A stretch of DNA of 64,000 nucleotides from Ectobius pallidus (GCA_964059195.1 CAXKWD010000005.1:154905265-154969264), one strand, 5' to 3'. Positions 1 to 9,872 are shown, counted from the stretch's first letter. A program made the numbers and translations. The notes: generated from the letters alone by a model not told the origin.

Positions 1-1858
1 TGTCAATTACATAAATAGTTCGACAAATCAATGCAAAGCAACTTGGGCACTTATCAGAAAAGCAAATGGAGCAAATAATTTTAAGACAAGTGATTGTGAG
101 TCTATCAGTCCTAAGGCCTTCAATGAATACTTTGTTAATTCTCCAGAAGATATTATAAATAACATTACTGGTAACAAAACTAATGTAGAGGTTCTTTTAA
201 GAAAGCTACCTAGGAATAACATTGAATTTAAATGGAATTATGTGACACCTGATGACATTTTTAATACTGTAAGAAAAATGAAGAACTCCTGCAGTCAAGA
301 CTATTATCAAATGTCAAACAAATTTGTAAAAAGCGTCATCGGAGCCATTTTGGAACCAGTCACCTATTGTGTTAATCAATGTCTGCAACTGGGAAATTTT
401 CCACAAAGCTTAAAAATTTCAAAGGTTGTACCAATTTACAAAAAAGGCGATAAAGGGAACTTGGGTAATTATCGTCCGATTTCATTAGTCCCTATATTCA
501 GCAAAGTTTTGGAAACAGTAGTTAAAGTACAGTTATGCACTTTCTTTGAAGACAACAATTTGTTGACGGAATTTCAGTATGGCTATCGAAAGGGACATGA
601 TACAATAGATGCAATTAGTAATATGGTCACTTATATCTTGGAAGGTTTTGAAAACAAGAACTATGTAAAGGCAGATCTATGCGATTTAACAAAAGCCTTC
701 GATACAGTATCACATTCCATACTAATAAATAAATTGAATTTTTATGGCATAAAAGGAGTTGAACTTGAATTTTTAAAATCATATTTGTTTGAAAGAAGGC
801 AGATAGTTCAAGTAGGAAATAATTTGTCAGAAGCTGCAATAGTTAAATATGGAGTCCCCCAAGGTTCAGTTTTGGGACCTTTTTTGTTCTTAGTGTACAT
901 AAATGACCTGGTTATAAATTGTACTACTGCCTGTACTTTATATGCGGATGATACTTGTCTGTTAAATAGAAGTTCCTGTTTGAATGAGTTAGAAATTCTT
1001 AGCAAAGATACGTTGGATAATGTGCAACTATGGTTTAATTCTAATGAATTATTTTTAAATCAAGAAAAAACACAGTCTATTCTTTTTAGCCTAAAACCAA
1101 CTAATAATGATATTTCTTCCACCTATAATGATGATGTAAAATTTTTAGGAGTCTGCCTTGATAACAAGCTAAACTGGGACAAGCATGTAACGTATCTCTG
1201 CACAAGAATCAGCAGGATTGTTTTTTTATTAAGAAATCTTAAGTATGTGTTACCAGTATATCACTTGCAAAGTACTTACTTTGCCTTCTTTCAGAGTGTA
1301 ATAGCTTACGGTATTATTTTCTGGGGAAACAGTTGCCAAATTTCCAAGATTTTAATTTTACAGAAGAGAGCCATAAGATCAATCACAAACTCAGGACAGA
1401 ATGTTCATTGTAGACAGCTTTTTAAAAACTTGCAGATTATGACAGTTATTAATCTATACATTTTTGAATTAATTTTATACATTAGACAAAATCTTAATCT
1501 GTTTGATGAAAGGAATGTTATCCACTCTTACAGAACAAGAAATGCCCATTTGCTACAGATGCCTCAGGTTAGATTGCACAAGACTGCTCAGAATTTTATG
1601 TATATGGGTTGTAGGCTTTATAATTGTTTGCCACCACACCATATAGCTCAGCCCAATAGTGTATTCAAGAACAGACTTAGAACGTGGCTTCTCAATAATC
1701 CTATGTATGAAGTTAAAGAGTTTTTTAATGTTGATTTGTCTAGTATGTAAGTTATGTGTTTTTATATAATTATGTAATGTTTGTGTTTTTATGTATTGAC
1801 GTAGCCTATTGTTATTTTACTTAATGGCTCAATAATAATAATAATAATAATAATAATA
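1..1858 (+). mobile_element. Non-LTR retrotransposon (jockey-like), 3' part, cut by window start
   Basis: The element contains a long reverse-transcriptase frame (2-1750), a short 3' untranslated stretch and a terminal (AAT)n tract at about 1831-1858, the kind of simple-repeat tail that many LINE-type elements carry in place of poly(A). No long terminal repeat is visible. The endonuclease part expected upstream of the RT lies outside the window. The 3' end resembles that of the truncated minus-strand copy at 6662-7113, including a shared TTAATGGCT stretch just before the tail, so both belong to related families. No target duplication can be tested because the 5' end is missing. Confidence 0.85.
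2..1750 (+). CDS. Reverse transcriptase of a jockey-like non-LTR retrotransposon (5'-partial)
   Basis: The frame is open from base 2 to the TAA at 1748-1750, about 582 codons without a stop or shift, so the copy is probably young. The first in-frame ATG is at 242, but the frame is already open before it and homology-like sequence (linker between endonuclease and RT) continues upstream, so 242 is not the true start. Counting residues from 242, RT motifs are visible in order: a KVVPIYKKGDKGNLGNYRPIS-type block near 60-80, DLTKAFDTVSH near 147-158 (first catalytic Asp), PQGSVLGP at 206-213, and YADDT at 234-238 (catalytic Asp pair). The C-terminal 170 residues are the Cys/His-poor tail typical of jockey/CR1-type ORF2 proteins. 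The protein would copy element RNA into DNA at the insertion site. Clade assignment is by motif resemblance only. Confidence 0.88.
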   Translation, partial: VNYINSSTNQCKATWALIRKANGANNFKTSDCESISPKAFNEYFVNSPEDIINNITGNKTNVEVLLRKLPRNNIEFKWNYVTPDDIFNTVRKMKNSCSQDYYQMSNKFVKSVIGAILEPVTYCVNQCLQLGNFPQSLKISKVVPIYKKGDKGNLGNYRPISLVPIFSKVLETVVKVQLCTFFEDNNLLTEFQYGYRKGHDTIDAISNMVTYILEGFENKNYVKADLCDLTKAFDTVSHSILINKLNFYGIKGVELEFLKSYLFERRQIVQVGNNLSEAAIVKYGVPQGSVLGPFLFLVYINDLVINCTTACTLYADDTCLLNRSSCLNELEILSKDTLDNVQLWFNSNELFLNQEKTQSILFSLKPTNNDISSTYNDDVKFLGVCLDNKLNWDKHVTYLCTRISRIVFLLRNLKYVLPVYHLQSTYFAFFQSVIAYGIIFWGNSCQISKILILQKRAIRSITNSGQNVHCRQLFKNLQIMTVINLYIFELILYIRQNLNLFDERNVIHSYRTRNAHLLQMPQVRLHKTAQNFMYMGCRLYNCLPPHHIAQPNSVFKNRLRTWLLNNPMYEVKEFFNVDLSSM

Positions 1859-1890
1859 TGTCAATGAGGTTAAGAGGCACTAGGCCAAAA

Positions 1891-2160
1891 ATTGATTCTA
1901 GTGTAAAGGCGAGGAGTACCAGAGAACTTACCAATCATTAGAGAGGCTGTTTCCCTCAGTGTCCCTCTGAGTTGATAGGAGCACAATAAAGATTTTATAA
2001 TACATAAAAAGTTGATAAATTTTGGGTAAAGTTGATTAACTTTTTATGTATTATAAAATCTTTATTGTGCTCCTATCAACTCGGAGGGACACTGAAGGAA
2101 ACAGCCTCTCTAATGATTGGTAAGTTCTCTGGTACTCCTCGCCTTTACACTTGAATCAAT
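1891..2160. mobile_element. Foldback/MITE-like palindrome with 123-bp arms
   Basis: Arms 1891-2013 and 2038-2160 are reverse complements with about three mismatches, separated by a 24-bp loop (2014-2037). Nothing in it is coding. Such an almost pure inverted repeat is typical of foldback elements or MITEs with long terminal inverted repeats. The near identity of the arms suggests recent insertion or gene conversion between arms. No convincing target-site duplication is seen at its edges. It lies about 30 bp after the retrotransposon tail. Confidence 0.8.
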
Positions 2161-2571
2161 TAACTAAACTTACTGAAATAATACATAATGTAGAATGCTG
2201 ACAACTTTTTGGTTGCATATTGTCCAGTAATTAACACATGAGTGATATTCTTTGAAACTTTCTGGCGTACACAGTCCAATTACACTGATTTAAATCTGTC
2301 AGTTAAATCACTATCATTTTCACAAGGTAAATCATCTGTGTTGAAATCACGCTATTCTGAATGCTCTAATAATAAGAATCATATTTTCCGGGAAGAAATA
2401 TGTCTTGTGGACACTTTGTCACGGTTGCTATGAAACATACAACCTGCACTGCAATAAGAAGGTCTGTTAGTCTGTTTCACTTGCACAAAAACATCCTTTT
2501 CTGGAGATTGAAACCCTCATTAATTACAGAGGAAAGAAGCTGGTTTCCGTTGATTTGAAGATACTGTTAGC

Positions 2572-2603
<32 letters not shown>

Positions 2604-3323
2604 TATATTGTAAAACTAAACTCTGATCTGATCGGTGCTAGCAGAGAAAGGTTTGGACTATTATAATAATAAGAGGAAGTGTTTGTCTGTCTTTCTGTGC
2701 ACGATGCCCAGCAAAATCTACTGCACGCAGAAATCTTAAATTTTAAATGTAGATGGACTGAAGGGTAGCCGAATGCACCTCGAAGCTGAATTTTAATTTT
2801 CGCTTTCTTTTGCGAGTTATGAGTGAAAAACTGGCAGAAGACGTGAATTTTTTGCACTATCGAAAGCATCAGTCTTGGGTAATACATATCAATTGTCAAA
2901 ACAATTGCAGGTGGCTTTGCCTTTTTTTTTTTTGTCATGACTTAAAAACAGAGCTTCATGATTTTTTCAATATATCGCATTGAATTATCGGTTGTTTTGA
3001 TTCTGTGAGCTCACCCTGGTCGATTCGTTTGTTTATAAGTTGATGTCAAATACAGTAGACGCTTCCTAATCGCAGAATGCACTCCAAAGCTGGATTTTTA
3101 GCTGTTTCATTGTAATTATTAATTGTTTAGTTTATGAATGTTTTGCGTGTTAGTATTAATAAATTAATAAATATAACATTTTAATTATTGTGCTCTTAAT
3201 TTTTAATCTTCGAAGGGCACCTGCTAGTCATTTATGATAGTCTTCAAGGTTTGGAAGGAACTAAGTTGTTCTTTTATCATATTTGGGATGGTTTTGTATT
3301 TTAATTTTTCTCTTTGGTTCCAG
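2161..3323. other. AT-rich non-coding stretch before the first visible protease exon
   Basis: No exon recognised. It holds a (TA)n microsatellite at about 2583-2603 and a stretch from about 2650 to 3228 that looks like a dispersed repeat: it starts in an ATAATAATAAGAGGAA-type motif followed by TTTGTCTGTCTTTCTGTGC and ends in CTAGT at 3224-3228, which recalls Helitron-type ends. There is no clear terminal hairpin and the base after CTAGT is C rather than T, so the Helitron idea is weak. Upstream exons of the protease were looked for here and not found. Confidence 0.4.
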
Positions 3324-3516
3324 ATCTCACCTGCACCAGCTTTCCTGGGCCAGGTCATACATATATTGTTACTTTCAACCCAATGCAAGAATTCATAGAC
3401 AACTATGAGCATCATGTGGAATCTGAATTTGACTATTTTAAGCACAGGCATAACAAGAATTATGATAATAAGAGTGAACATACTCGGAGGAAAGAAATTT
3501 TCCGACAGAATTACAG
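3324..3516 (+). CDS. 26-29-p: 26/29-kDa proteinase-like cysteine protease, exon with start of propeptide domain
   Basis: The exon begins after a pyrimidine-rich tract ending in CAG (3321-3323) and ends at a GT donor (3517). It enters in phase 1 (G from the previous exon completes an Asp codon) and leaves in phase 2. It encodes FPGPG, then TFNPMQEFI, then the first half of an I29-type inhibitor propeptide (EHTRRKEIFRQN, ERFNIN-like). The FPGPG/TFNPMQEF segment preceding the propeptide is characteristic of the insect 26/29-kDa proteinase, a papain-family (C1A) enzyme first described from fly haemocytes and also from cockroach, and is not found in ordinary cathepsin L. Earlier exons of the long N-terminal half are not seen and are presumably upstream of the window or beyond the retrotransposon. 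In-frame TTG at 3314 is intron sequence, not a start. Confidence 0.85.
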
Positions 3517-3995
3517 GTAATTCACTGTTATTTGAAACATATATTTTTAACTTACAGTAGAACTGTATGGGTTGTCAGGTCAAAACCTACCCTTAAATTT
3601 AGACATATGCAAGACGACATAATGCTTATTTTCAAACTCTTTAAAAAAAAAAATTAGTTCTTATTGTAGAACACCAGAAATTAAGTTCAAATAATGTGCC
3701 AGCTTTTGTCAAATACATACGTGGAATAATAGGGTTTTCGTTTTGTGGTTATGTAATGTGTTTGGTATAACCGGTTTTGAATGTGTATATATATATTTTT
3801 TTTTGGATGTATATGTATATCCAGAAATATGCCATCTTGTCCCCTTAAGTGGCAGCACAGGCTGACTGCAGAAATGCAATTGGGCAACATTTTTCAGCTT
3901 TCATTGGTCTGCCTATCAGAACAAGCGAAGGCCAAATCACTTGCCATTTGAAAAACATAATATTATGTCTAAAATGTTATAAATTTTCCTTCCAG
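3517..3995 (+). other. Intron of the protease gene (479 bp)
   Basis: Begins GTAATT and ends in the tract TTTTCCTTCCAG at 3984-3995. It interrupts an Arg codon (AG|G). AT-rich, with short A and T runs; no other feature seen. Confidence 0.8.
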
Positions 3996-4216
3996 GTTCA
4001 TAAATTCCAAAAACAGAGCTGTTGTAGGATTTCAAATGGATGTGAATCATTTGACAGACAGAACTGATGATGAACTAAAAGTACTGAGAGGAAAGCAGTA
4101 CACTGAAGGGTACAACGGCGGTGCACCTTTCCCATATAATAATGTTCAGGCTATGGTGAAAGATCTTCCAAGTGACTTGGACTGGCGAATCTATGGAGCA
4201 GTAACACCTGTGAAAG
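3996..4216 (+). CDS. 26-29-p: 26/29-kDa proteinase-like cysteine protease, exon with end of propeptide and mature N-terminus
   Basis: Phase 2 entry and phase 1 exit, both matching the neighbouring exons. The translation continues the propeptide (FINSKNRAVVGF, then VNHLTDRTDDELKVLRG, the GNFD-region equivalent), passes a Gly/Pro-rich linker with PFPYNN, and reaches LPSDLDWRIYGAVTPVK. LP..DWR...VTPVK is the conserved N-terminus of mature papain-like enzymes, with zymogen cleavage expected just before the Leu-Pro. The donor is AAAG|GTAATT. The next residues, Asp-Gln, are split by the intron and supplied at 11952, giving the oxyanion-hole Gln. Reading on past 4216 gives an in-frame stop after two codons, as expected for intron. 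Confidence 0.9.
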
Positions 4217-4227
4217 GTAATTTATAG

Positions 4228-4960
4228 GAGCCTAATTTTTTGGTGAAATAAAATGGCTGTTTTTAGTGTTAACTTCATGGATATTTCATGAAATAAGTTA
4301 TTTAATTAACTGGCTTACTACATTTGTCACTGAAGAATTCTGGGGTGCGCGGGTAAAGACAGTTAAGTCCACTTTCTTGTTACTGAGAATTAGAGTGACT
4401 TAACACACTATACCAGCCCAACATAGCTTTAGAGATGGATAAACCCATGAGGCACACTTCCATAACTACCGTACAATTTTGAATATGACTTACTGGACTT
4501 AACACAAATGTAGAGAACATTTTTATCTATAACTCTATGGACATATCTCAATTTTTTAGGATGGTGGACTTTGCCCACGCACCCCGGAATTTTGCTCCTT
4601 TCTTTACTTTAATACCCATGTCATAGCGGTGAGAAATCAACCAATTTTATTAATTGGCAATGAAAATTAATTTAGTTTCAATGTTGAAAGATAAAACATA
4701 ATTACAACATGCCTTATGTAGTGATATCTTAAATTTTTGATCATTGTATCTGATTTTTCAATTTACTTCTTAACAGTTCTATTATTCATATCACTTTGTC
4801 CATTTGGCAGCCTCTAAGAAGGGAAGATTTTGTTAATTAAAAAATAGCCATTTACAAACAGAAGTGTAAATCACATTCCATGAAATATGGAATCTTTTGA
4901 ATACTAGATATCATTGCTATAATCGACCATAACTATCCATAACTTCTTGCCATTTGTAGA
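4228..4960 (+). repeat. Diverged dispersed repeat, copy 1 (carries a MITE insertion)
   Basis: Shares a collinear but diverged pattern with 11020-11420: both hold TTGGTGAAATAAAATGG, then ATTTC.TGAAATAA, a CTACATT block, TAGCCATTT..AAACAGAAGTG, and TAATCGA.CATA in the same order. Copy 1 is interrupted at 4336-4591 by an inverted-repeat element absent from the other copy. No coding sequence was recognised. Boundaries are approximate. Confidence 0.5.
4336..4591. mobile_element. MITE-like element with 23-bp terminal inverted repeats
   Basis: The left end 4336-4358 (AATTCTGGGGTGCGCGGG followed by TAAAG) matches the reverse complement of the right end 4569-4591 with only three transitions. The 256-bp element is non-coding. 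The related sequence near 11110-11140 passes from a CTACATT block to TTTGCTTCTTT without it, consistent with an unoccupied site. No clear target duplication could be read. Confidence 0.65.
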
Positions 4961-5172
4961 GAAGCTCGAAAGAACAGCATGCCATTAAGAGGATGAAACA
5001 TGAGGTTTGTTCCCAAAGCACTCAGAAACCATGAACACGTTGTTCGCTCATGCGCTCTTTCTCCACACGCGTTCCCAAAGCGAGAATTCCTGATTCTGAT
5101 TATCTTCTGTTCCGTGTGTTCTCACCGACAGATTATGTACTATAAGAAAAGTTTGCGGGCTCTACTATGAAT

Positions 5173-5585
5173 TATAGTCCAGTTATTCATTGCATGGCCA
5201 GGCGGCTTTCTTTCGTTAGGAGGAAAAGTTTGCCGACAGTTCAACCCATTTCTTTGTTTTTACTGCACCAATCAGCTAGATACCCCAGCCAATCAAATTC
5301 TAAGAATGTCCTGTGTCGATTTTGACAGCTACTCGTCAACTCCGCATGGAGTGAAATGCGCGGTTGCAAGATCAAGTTACAGTAAACAATAACACGTTTT
5401 AATACATTAAAGCGAGGGAAAAACTGAGGTCAATGATAACAATGAGAGAATATTGCAACGTTGCTTTTGTTTTGGTAAGCGGAAGCCAAGAGTGATTTAT
5501 TCAGATCAACTAACATAAAGAAACACCGACTTAATGGTTTATTCCTTTGATGCCGCCTGGTCGAGCAATGAATAACTGGACTATA
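5173..5585. mobile_element. MITE-like element with 34-bp terminal inverted repeats
   Basis: Left end 5173-5206 (TATAGTCCAGTTATTCATTG and on) and right end 5552-5585 are reverse complements with about three differences. The element is 413 bp and non-coding. Its ends include TA on both sides, which would fit a TA target duplication of the Tc1/mariner type, but this cannot be separated from the inverted repeat itself. Confidence 0.65.
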
Positions 5586-5614
5586 TCAGAGACATGCGCA
5601 GTAACCTATTTTCA

Positions 5615-6364
5615 TAGGGCTCAGAGGTTGATGATATGTCATCTCTTTTCTGAGACATAAGTTCGTCTTCCGTCAACATGAACAATAATACCTTACTCAT
5701 ATTTTGCATTTTATTTTCTACCAGTCATTTTTAGGAAATTTTCATTCGTTCGTTACATTTTTTCCTATTTTGTCTTCAGAGTGAACTTTTCCACCATTGG
5801 AATTCACGTATATATCATCAACTTCTGAACCCTAGTGACAGTAAAGTTAGGATTATCACAGCCCCTCCCGAAAATAAATCTTGGATACGCCCCTGAAGTA
5901 AGGTATTGCTCCTTTTTGTACTTTTCAGAACATTAATTTGCCTCAGGAGCTCTTCATTTTTCTTTCTTTAGTTTCTCTTTTAAAAAATCCCTTTAGGCAG
6001 GCCTACAGGCTGAGGTAGATTTTGAAGTCTTATTGTTTTTCAAACATTCAAATCTCGCATTATATGAGAGCTATCGAGAAACTAGTTATTGATTTGTAGA
6101 GTACTCATAAAGAGCTTTTCAACGATAACCCCACAAGACGTTTCAAAAATTTTGAATTTCCATTCCCCCACTCGTACCCCCAAAAGGCCCGAATCATTGG
6201 TGTCACTGTGAACTCCATAAGGAGTACTCTAATTTATTTAAACAAAGTTTCCCTCTATACTTCATGGGGGCCGAGATATAAATTTTTCAAAATTTCAACC
6301 CCCTCCCCCGACCTTGGGCCAATTTTGCTCATTGAAGAACTTGTCAGAACTACAAATAACATAA
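5615..6364. repeat. Segmental duplicate A: right part of a hAT element plus its flank
   Basis: 5615-5799 is nearly identical to 16087-16271 and 5814-6364 to 17614-18172. In this copy the two parts are joined by only 14 bp (5800-5813), whereas the other copy has 1342 bp between them. The copy includes the hAT right terminus (GGATACGCCCCTG, ending at 5895) and the same AAGTAAGG (5896-5903) that forms the target duplication of the complete element. The left terminus is absent. The 66-codon open frame at 6208-6408 falls in a shared non-coding repeat and is not considered a gene. Confidence 0.85.
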
Positions 6365-6661
6365 AGTTTGGTTCAAATACCTTCAAAATTACGGCCGATA
6401 GCGTGTAAAGATATAAACTTTTGAACGGGCAGTGGTTTCGTACTTAGGGAGGCATGAAACATAATGATATGAAAGAATTTTTCGAAAGTCATGACATAAT
6501 AGCAATCCCAATAGGTGGATTTTTCTTTGAAATCTACCTAAAAGGAAAATGTCTTCATTATATCAGTGCATACAATTTCCTTTACATCTGTAAATTGAAA
6601 ACAATAAACTACAACCTGTGCAAAATTTAACAAACTAGTAGACAGTACCAGACACAAAGTA

Positions 6662-7113
6662 AATTACAAATTACAAATTTTTCCTAAGCCATTAAACACC
6701 CAAACGTGTAATAGGCCGAGTCAAGTAAATTAAAAACTAAAATATTAAAAATCCACAAGGGAAAGACTACAATTAACAAATTCGTTCACATTATAAAATG
6801 TGTTTTTGAGCAACCAGGTTTCCAATTTCATTTTAAAAACATTAGTGTGCAGCTCTTTTAAATCTTTCGGTAGCTTGTTGTATAACAACAGTCCATGTAC
6901 ATAAAAATTTCTATTTGTCTTTGAGAGTCTACAAAAGGGAACATCTAGGTTGTCCTTACATCTGGTATTATGATTGTGAGTATTACTTCTACATTTGTAG
7001 CATTCTACGTTTTTTCTTATGTACATTATCAATTCCAATATATATAGATTAATCACAGACAATATTCTGTATTTTATAAACAATGGTTTCGCGCTTTCTG
7101 ACCAGCACTGCAC
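6662..7113 (-). pseudogene. 5'-truncated non-LTR retrotransposon, C-terminal RT-protein remnant
   Basis: A minus-strand open frame (7113 down to 6745, 122 codons) matches the C-terminal tail of the reverse-transcriptase protein at 2-1750: both contain (V)INLYI.ELI.YIR, a THN/ARN-type HNTR block, YNKLP/YNCLP, and .FK..L.TWLL followed by F.V. The catalytic RT domain is missing, so this is a dead, 5'-truncated copy, the usual outcome of target-primed reverse transcription. On the minus strand, the 3' end runs through TTTAATGGCTTAGG into a short (ATTTGTA)n tail near 6662-6685. The left limit of truncation is around 7113-7140. Confidence 0.8.
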
Positions 7114-7614
7114 ACATCATTGCTAAGCAATAATAGTATGAGTGAACTGAAACATGTTACTTGGGAACAGACTCCAGCTTAATTCAAGTAAGTAGTGTTG
7201 CTATCTCGTGAGGGGAAAGACGCAAAAATCTCAAGAAATTATATACATAATTAACAGTTTCTCAAAATCGGGTCATTTAGGTTCCTGAAAAACTTGCTTC
7301 GACACTGGGACATAATGCTTGAAACTAGAGCTGTGTTTTAGACCTGCCTTGGAAAGATGTGTCTTGGAAAGATGTAATGTCCAGTGGTATCGTTTACTAT
7401 AATTCTAGGGTCTATGTTTATGGAAATAGTGTTTATTAAAACTCACGGAATAGGTCGTACTAAGTTCTGATGTTTTCGTTAAGTAAGATTGTGTTATTTC
7501 CTAACAGTCATTTACAATATCTTTTGCCTGGGAGTGCCTTTTTTGCATATTTTTTTCCCCTTAGGTATTGATTGATAGTGTTATATTTTCTGTCAACAAT
7601 TTGTAATTAATTAC
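7114..7614. other. Intronic stretch with no recognised feature
   Basis: Unique-looking AT-rich DNA between the truncated retrotransposon and the TA-rich microsatellite. No exon, RNA gene or inverted repeat was recognised. Confidence 0.4.
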
Positions 7615-8360
7615 AAAATAAATATATATGTATAAATAAATAAATATATATATAAATATATATATAAATAAATATAAATAAATGTATATATATAAATAAA
7701 TAAATATATATAAGTAAATATATATAGATAAATATATATAAATAAAGATAAATAAATATATATAAATATAAATATACATATAAATAAATATATAAATAAA
7801 TATACAAAAGTAAATATATATAAATACATACAAATGAATATATATATAAATAAAAATATATAAATAAATATATAAATAAAAATATATAAATAAAAATATA
7901 AAAATAAATATATAAATAAATGTATACATAAATAAATATGTTTATACATAAATAAATATGTTTATACATAAATAAATATGTTTATACATAAATAAATATA
8001 TATATACATAAATAAATATGTTTATACATAAATAAATATATATATAAATAATATGGGTCATACTCTATGACGACCTACTACAACAGCCCCTGCCAAATGG
8101 AAGTAGTATTTTTCCTATGCAGATGATGCTCTTCTGCTGGTGAAATCTGATACAGCAGCAAGAGTAGAAAATATATAAATAATAATATATATATATATAA
8201 ATACAAATAAAACTATATATATGTATATAAAAGAAATATATAGATATATAAATAAATATATATTTATAAATATATAAATATTTATATATATAAAAAATTA
8301 ATAAATATATAAATAAATATTAAAATATATAAAAATTAATAAATATATATAAATAAATAA
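7615..8360. repeat. TA-rich microsatellite, (TATAAATA)n-like
   Basis: Imperfect tandem TAAATA/TATATA units run through the region, with a more regular 20-bp-scale sub-repeat (ATAAATAAATATGTTTATAC) at about 7928-8040. It is interrupted at 8055-8173 by a non-repetitive insert that encodes a reverse-transcriptase shard. The Tyr/Ile-rich open frames of about 120 codons on the minus strand are low-complexity artefacts. Confidence 0.9.
8055..8173 (+). pseudogene. Reverse-transcriptase shard with YADD motif inside microsatellite
   Basis: About 119 bp of non-repetitive DNA encodes VILYDDLLQQPLPNG in one frame from 8057 and, after a one-base frame change near 8110-8115, SYADDALLLVKSDTAARVEN. The LP.G...YADD.LLLV arrangement is the catalytic region of a non-LTR retrotransposon RT, closer to R1-type proteins than to the RT at 2-1750. 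It is a tiny decayed remnant flanked on both sides by TA-rich repeat. Confidence 0.6.
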
Positions 8361-8818
8361 AGTTACTTTCAAGTTACTGTCAAGTTACTGTCAAGTTACT
8401 TACAAGTTACTTACAAGTTACTTTGAAGTTACTTTGAAGTTTGAAGTTACTTTCAAGTGACTTTCAAGATAATTTCAAGTTACTTTGAAGTTACTTTGAA
8501 GTTTGAAGTTACTTTCAAGTGACTTTGAAGTTACTTTCAAGTTACTTTCAAGTTACTTTGAAGTTAATTTGAAGTTAATTTGAAGTTACTTTCAAGTTAG
8601 TTTTAAGTTAGTTTCAAGTTAGTTTCAAGTTACTTTGAAGTTACTTTGAAGTTACTTTCAAGCTACTTTCAAGTTACCTTCAAGTTACTTTCATGTTACT
8701 TTAAGTTACTTTCATGTTACATTAAGTTACTTTAAGTTACTTTAAGTTACTTTGAAGTTACTTTGAAGTTACTTTGAAGTTGCTTTGAAGTTACTTCAAG
8801 TTACTTCGAAGCCATCTT
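8361..8818. repeat. 11-bp minisatellite, GTTACTTTSAA type, block 1
   Basis: Tandem imperfect copies of an 11-bp unit reading GTTACTTTCAA or GTTACTTTGAA, with shortened variants (AAGTTTGAAGTTAC) and substitutions. It begins directly after the TA-rich microsatellite and ends where the first island of the 47-bp repeat starts. Confidence 0.9.
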
Positions 8819-9086
8819 CAAATTCTGGGTACATTTTTATTTTTTCAAAGGGGTTAGCCTTCCTCAAATTCTGGGTTCATTTTTCATTTTTTTCAAAGGG
8901 GTTAGCCTTCTTCAAATTCTGGGTGCATTTTTCATTTTTTTCAAAGGGGTTAGCCTTCTACAAATTCTGGGTGCATTTTTCATTTTTTCAAAGGGGTTAG
9001 CCTTCTTCAAATTCTGGGTGCATTTTTCATTTTTTCAACGGGGTTAGCCTTCTTCAAATTCTGGGTGCATTTTTCATTTTTTCATA
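8819..9086. repeat. Island 1 of 47-bp repeat related to the main satellite
   Basis: Six tandem copies share with the main array monomer the segments ATTCTGGGTGCATTTTTC and TTTTCAAAGGGGTTAGCCTT. They differ in two places: CAAATTC replaces GGAATTC and CATTTTTT replaces CGAAATTTT, which removes both CpG sites and the EcoRI site. The copies vary from 46 to 48 bp in the T run. Confidence 0.9.
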
Positions 9087-9596
9087 GTTACTTTGAAGAT
9101 ACTTTGAAGATACTGTGAAGTTACTTTCAAGTTACTTTGAAGTTACTTTGAAGTTTAAAGTTACTTTCAAGTTACTTTGAAATTTGAAGTTACTTTCAAG
9201 TTACTTTGAAATTACTTTCAAGTTACTTTGAAGTTACTTTGAAGTTACTTTGAAGTTACTTTGAAGTTATTTTGAAGTTAGTTTGAAGTTAGTTTGAAGT
9301 TAGTTTGAAGTTAGTTTGAAGTTAGTCCGAAGTCACTTTAGAGTTTGAAGTTACTTTGTATTTACTTTCAAGTTACTTTGTAGTTACTTTCAAGTTACTT
9401 TCAAGTTACCTTGTAGTTACTTTCAAGTTACCTTGTAGTTATTTTCAACTTACTTTCAAGTTACTTTCAAGTTACTTTGAAGTTACTTTGAAGTTTCCAG
9501 TTACTTTGAAGTTACTTTCAAGTTTCCAGTTACTTTGAAGTTACTTTCAAGTTACTTTGATGTTACTTTCAAGTTACTTTCAAGTTACTTTGAAGT
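9087..9596. repeat. 11-bp minisatellite, block 2
   Basis: Same GTTACTTTSAA unit as block 1, with GTTAGTTTGAA and GTTACCTTGTA variants. Its start (CATAGTTACTTTGAAGAT at about 9083) is repeated almost identically at 9873, so blocks and islands were duplicated together with an offset of 790 bp. Confidence 0.9.
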
Positions 9597-9872
9597 TAGC
9601 CTTCTTCAAATTCTGGGTGCATTTTTCATTTTTTTTCAAAGGGGTTAGCCTTCTTCAAATTCTGGGTGCATTTTTCATTTTTTCAAAGGGGTTAGCCTTC
9701 TTCAAATTCTGGGTACATTTTTCATTTTTTCAAATGGATTAGCATTCTTCAAATTCTGGGTGCATTTTTCATTTTTTTCAAAGGGGTTAGCCTTCTACAA
9801 ATTCTGGGTGCATTTTTCATTTTTTCAAAGGGGTTAGCCTTCTTCAAATTCTGGGTGCATTTTTCATTTTTT
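9597..9872. repeat. Island 2 of 47-bp repeat related to the main satellite
   Basis: Six tandem copies of the same CAAATTC/CATTTTTT variant as island 1, with the same order of minor variants toward its end (a CTACAAATTC copy followed by the last copy) and the same exit sequence into the minisatellite. Confidence 0.9.

Noticed and set aside
2603..2938. 111-codon minus-strand open frame
   Set aside because: It lies in a probable dispersed repeat, no domain is recognisable, and composition looks non-coding.
2650..3228. Helitron-like element ending in CTAGT
   Set aside because: No terminal hairpin, the base after CTAGT is not T, and the 5' end cannot be defined. Kept only as a remark on the region.
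7561..7969. Three overlapping minus-strand frames of about 115 codons rich in Tyr and Ile
   Set aside because: They are translations of TATAAATA microsatellite and have no sequence complexity.
8785..9742. Short plus-strand open frames across the islands and minisatellite
   Set aside because: These are tandem-repeat translations (repeated KGLAF.KFWVHFSFF), with no coding evidence.
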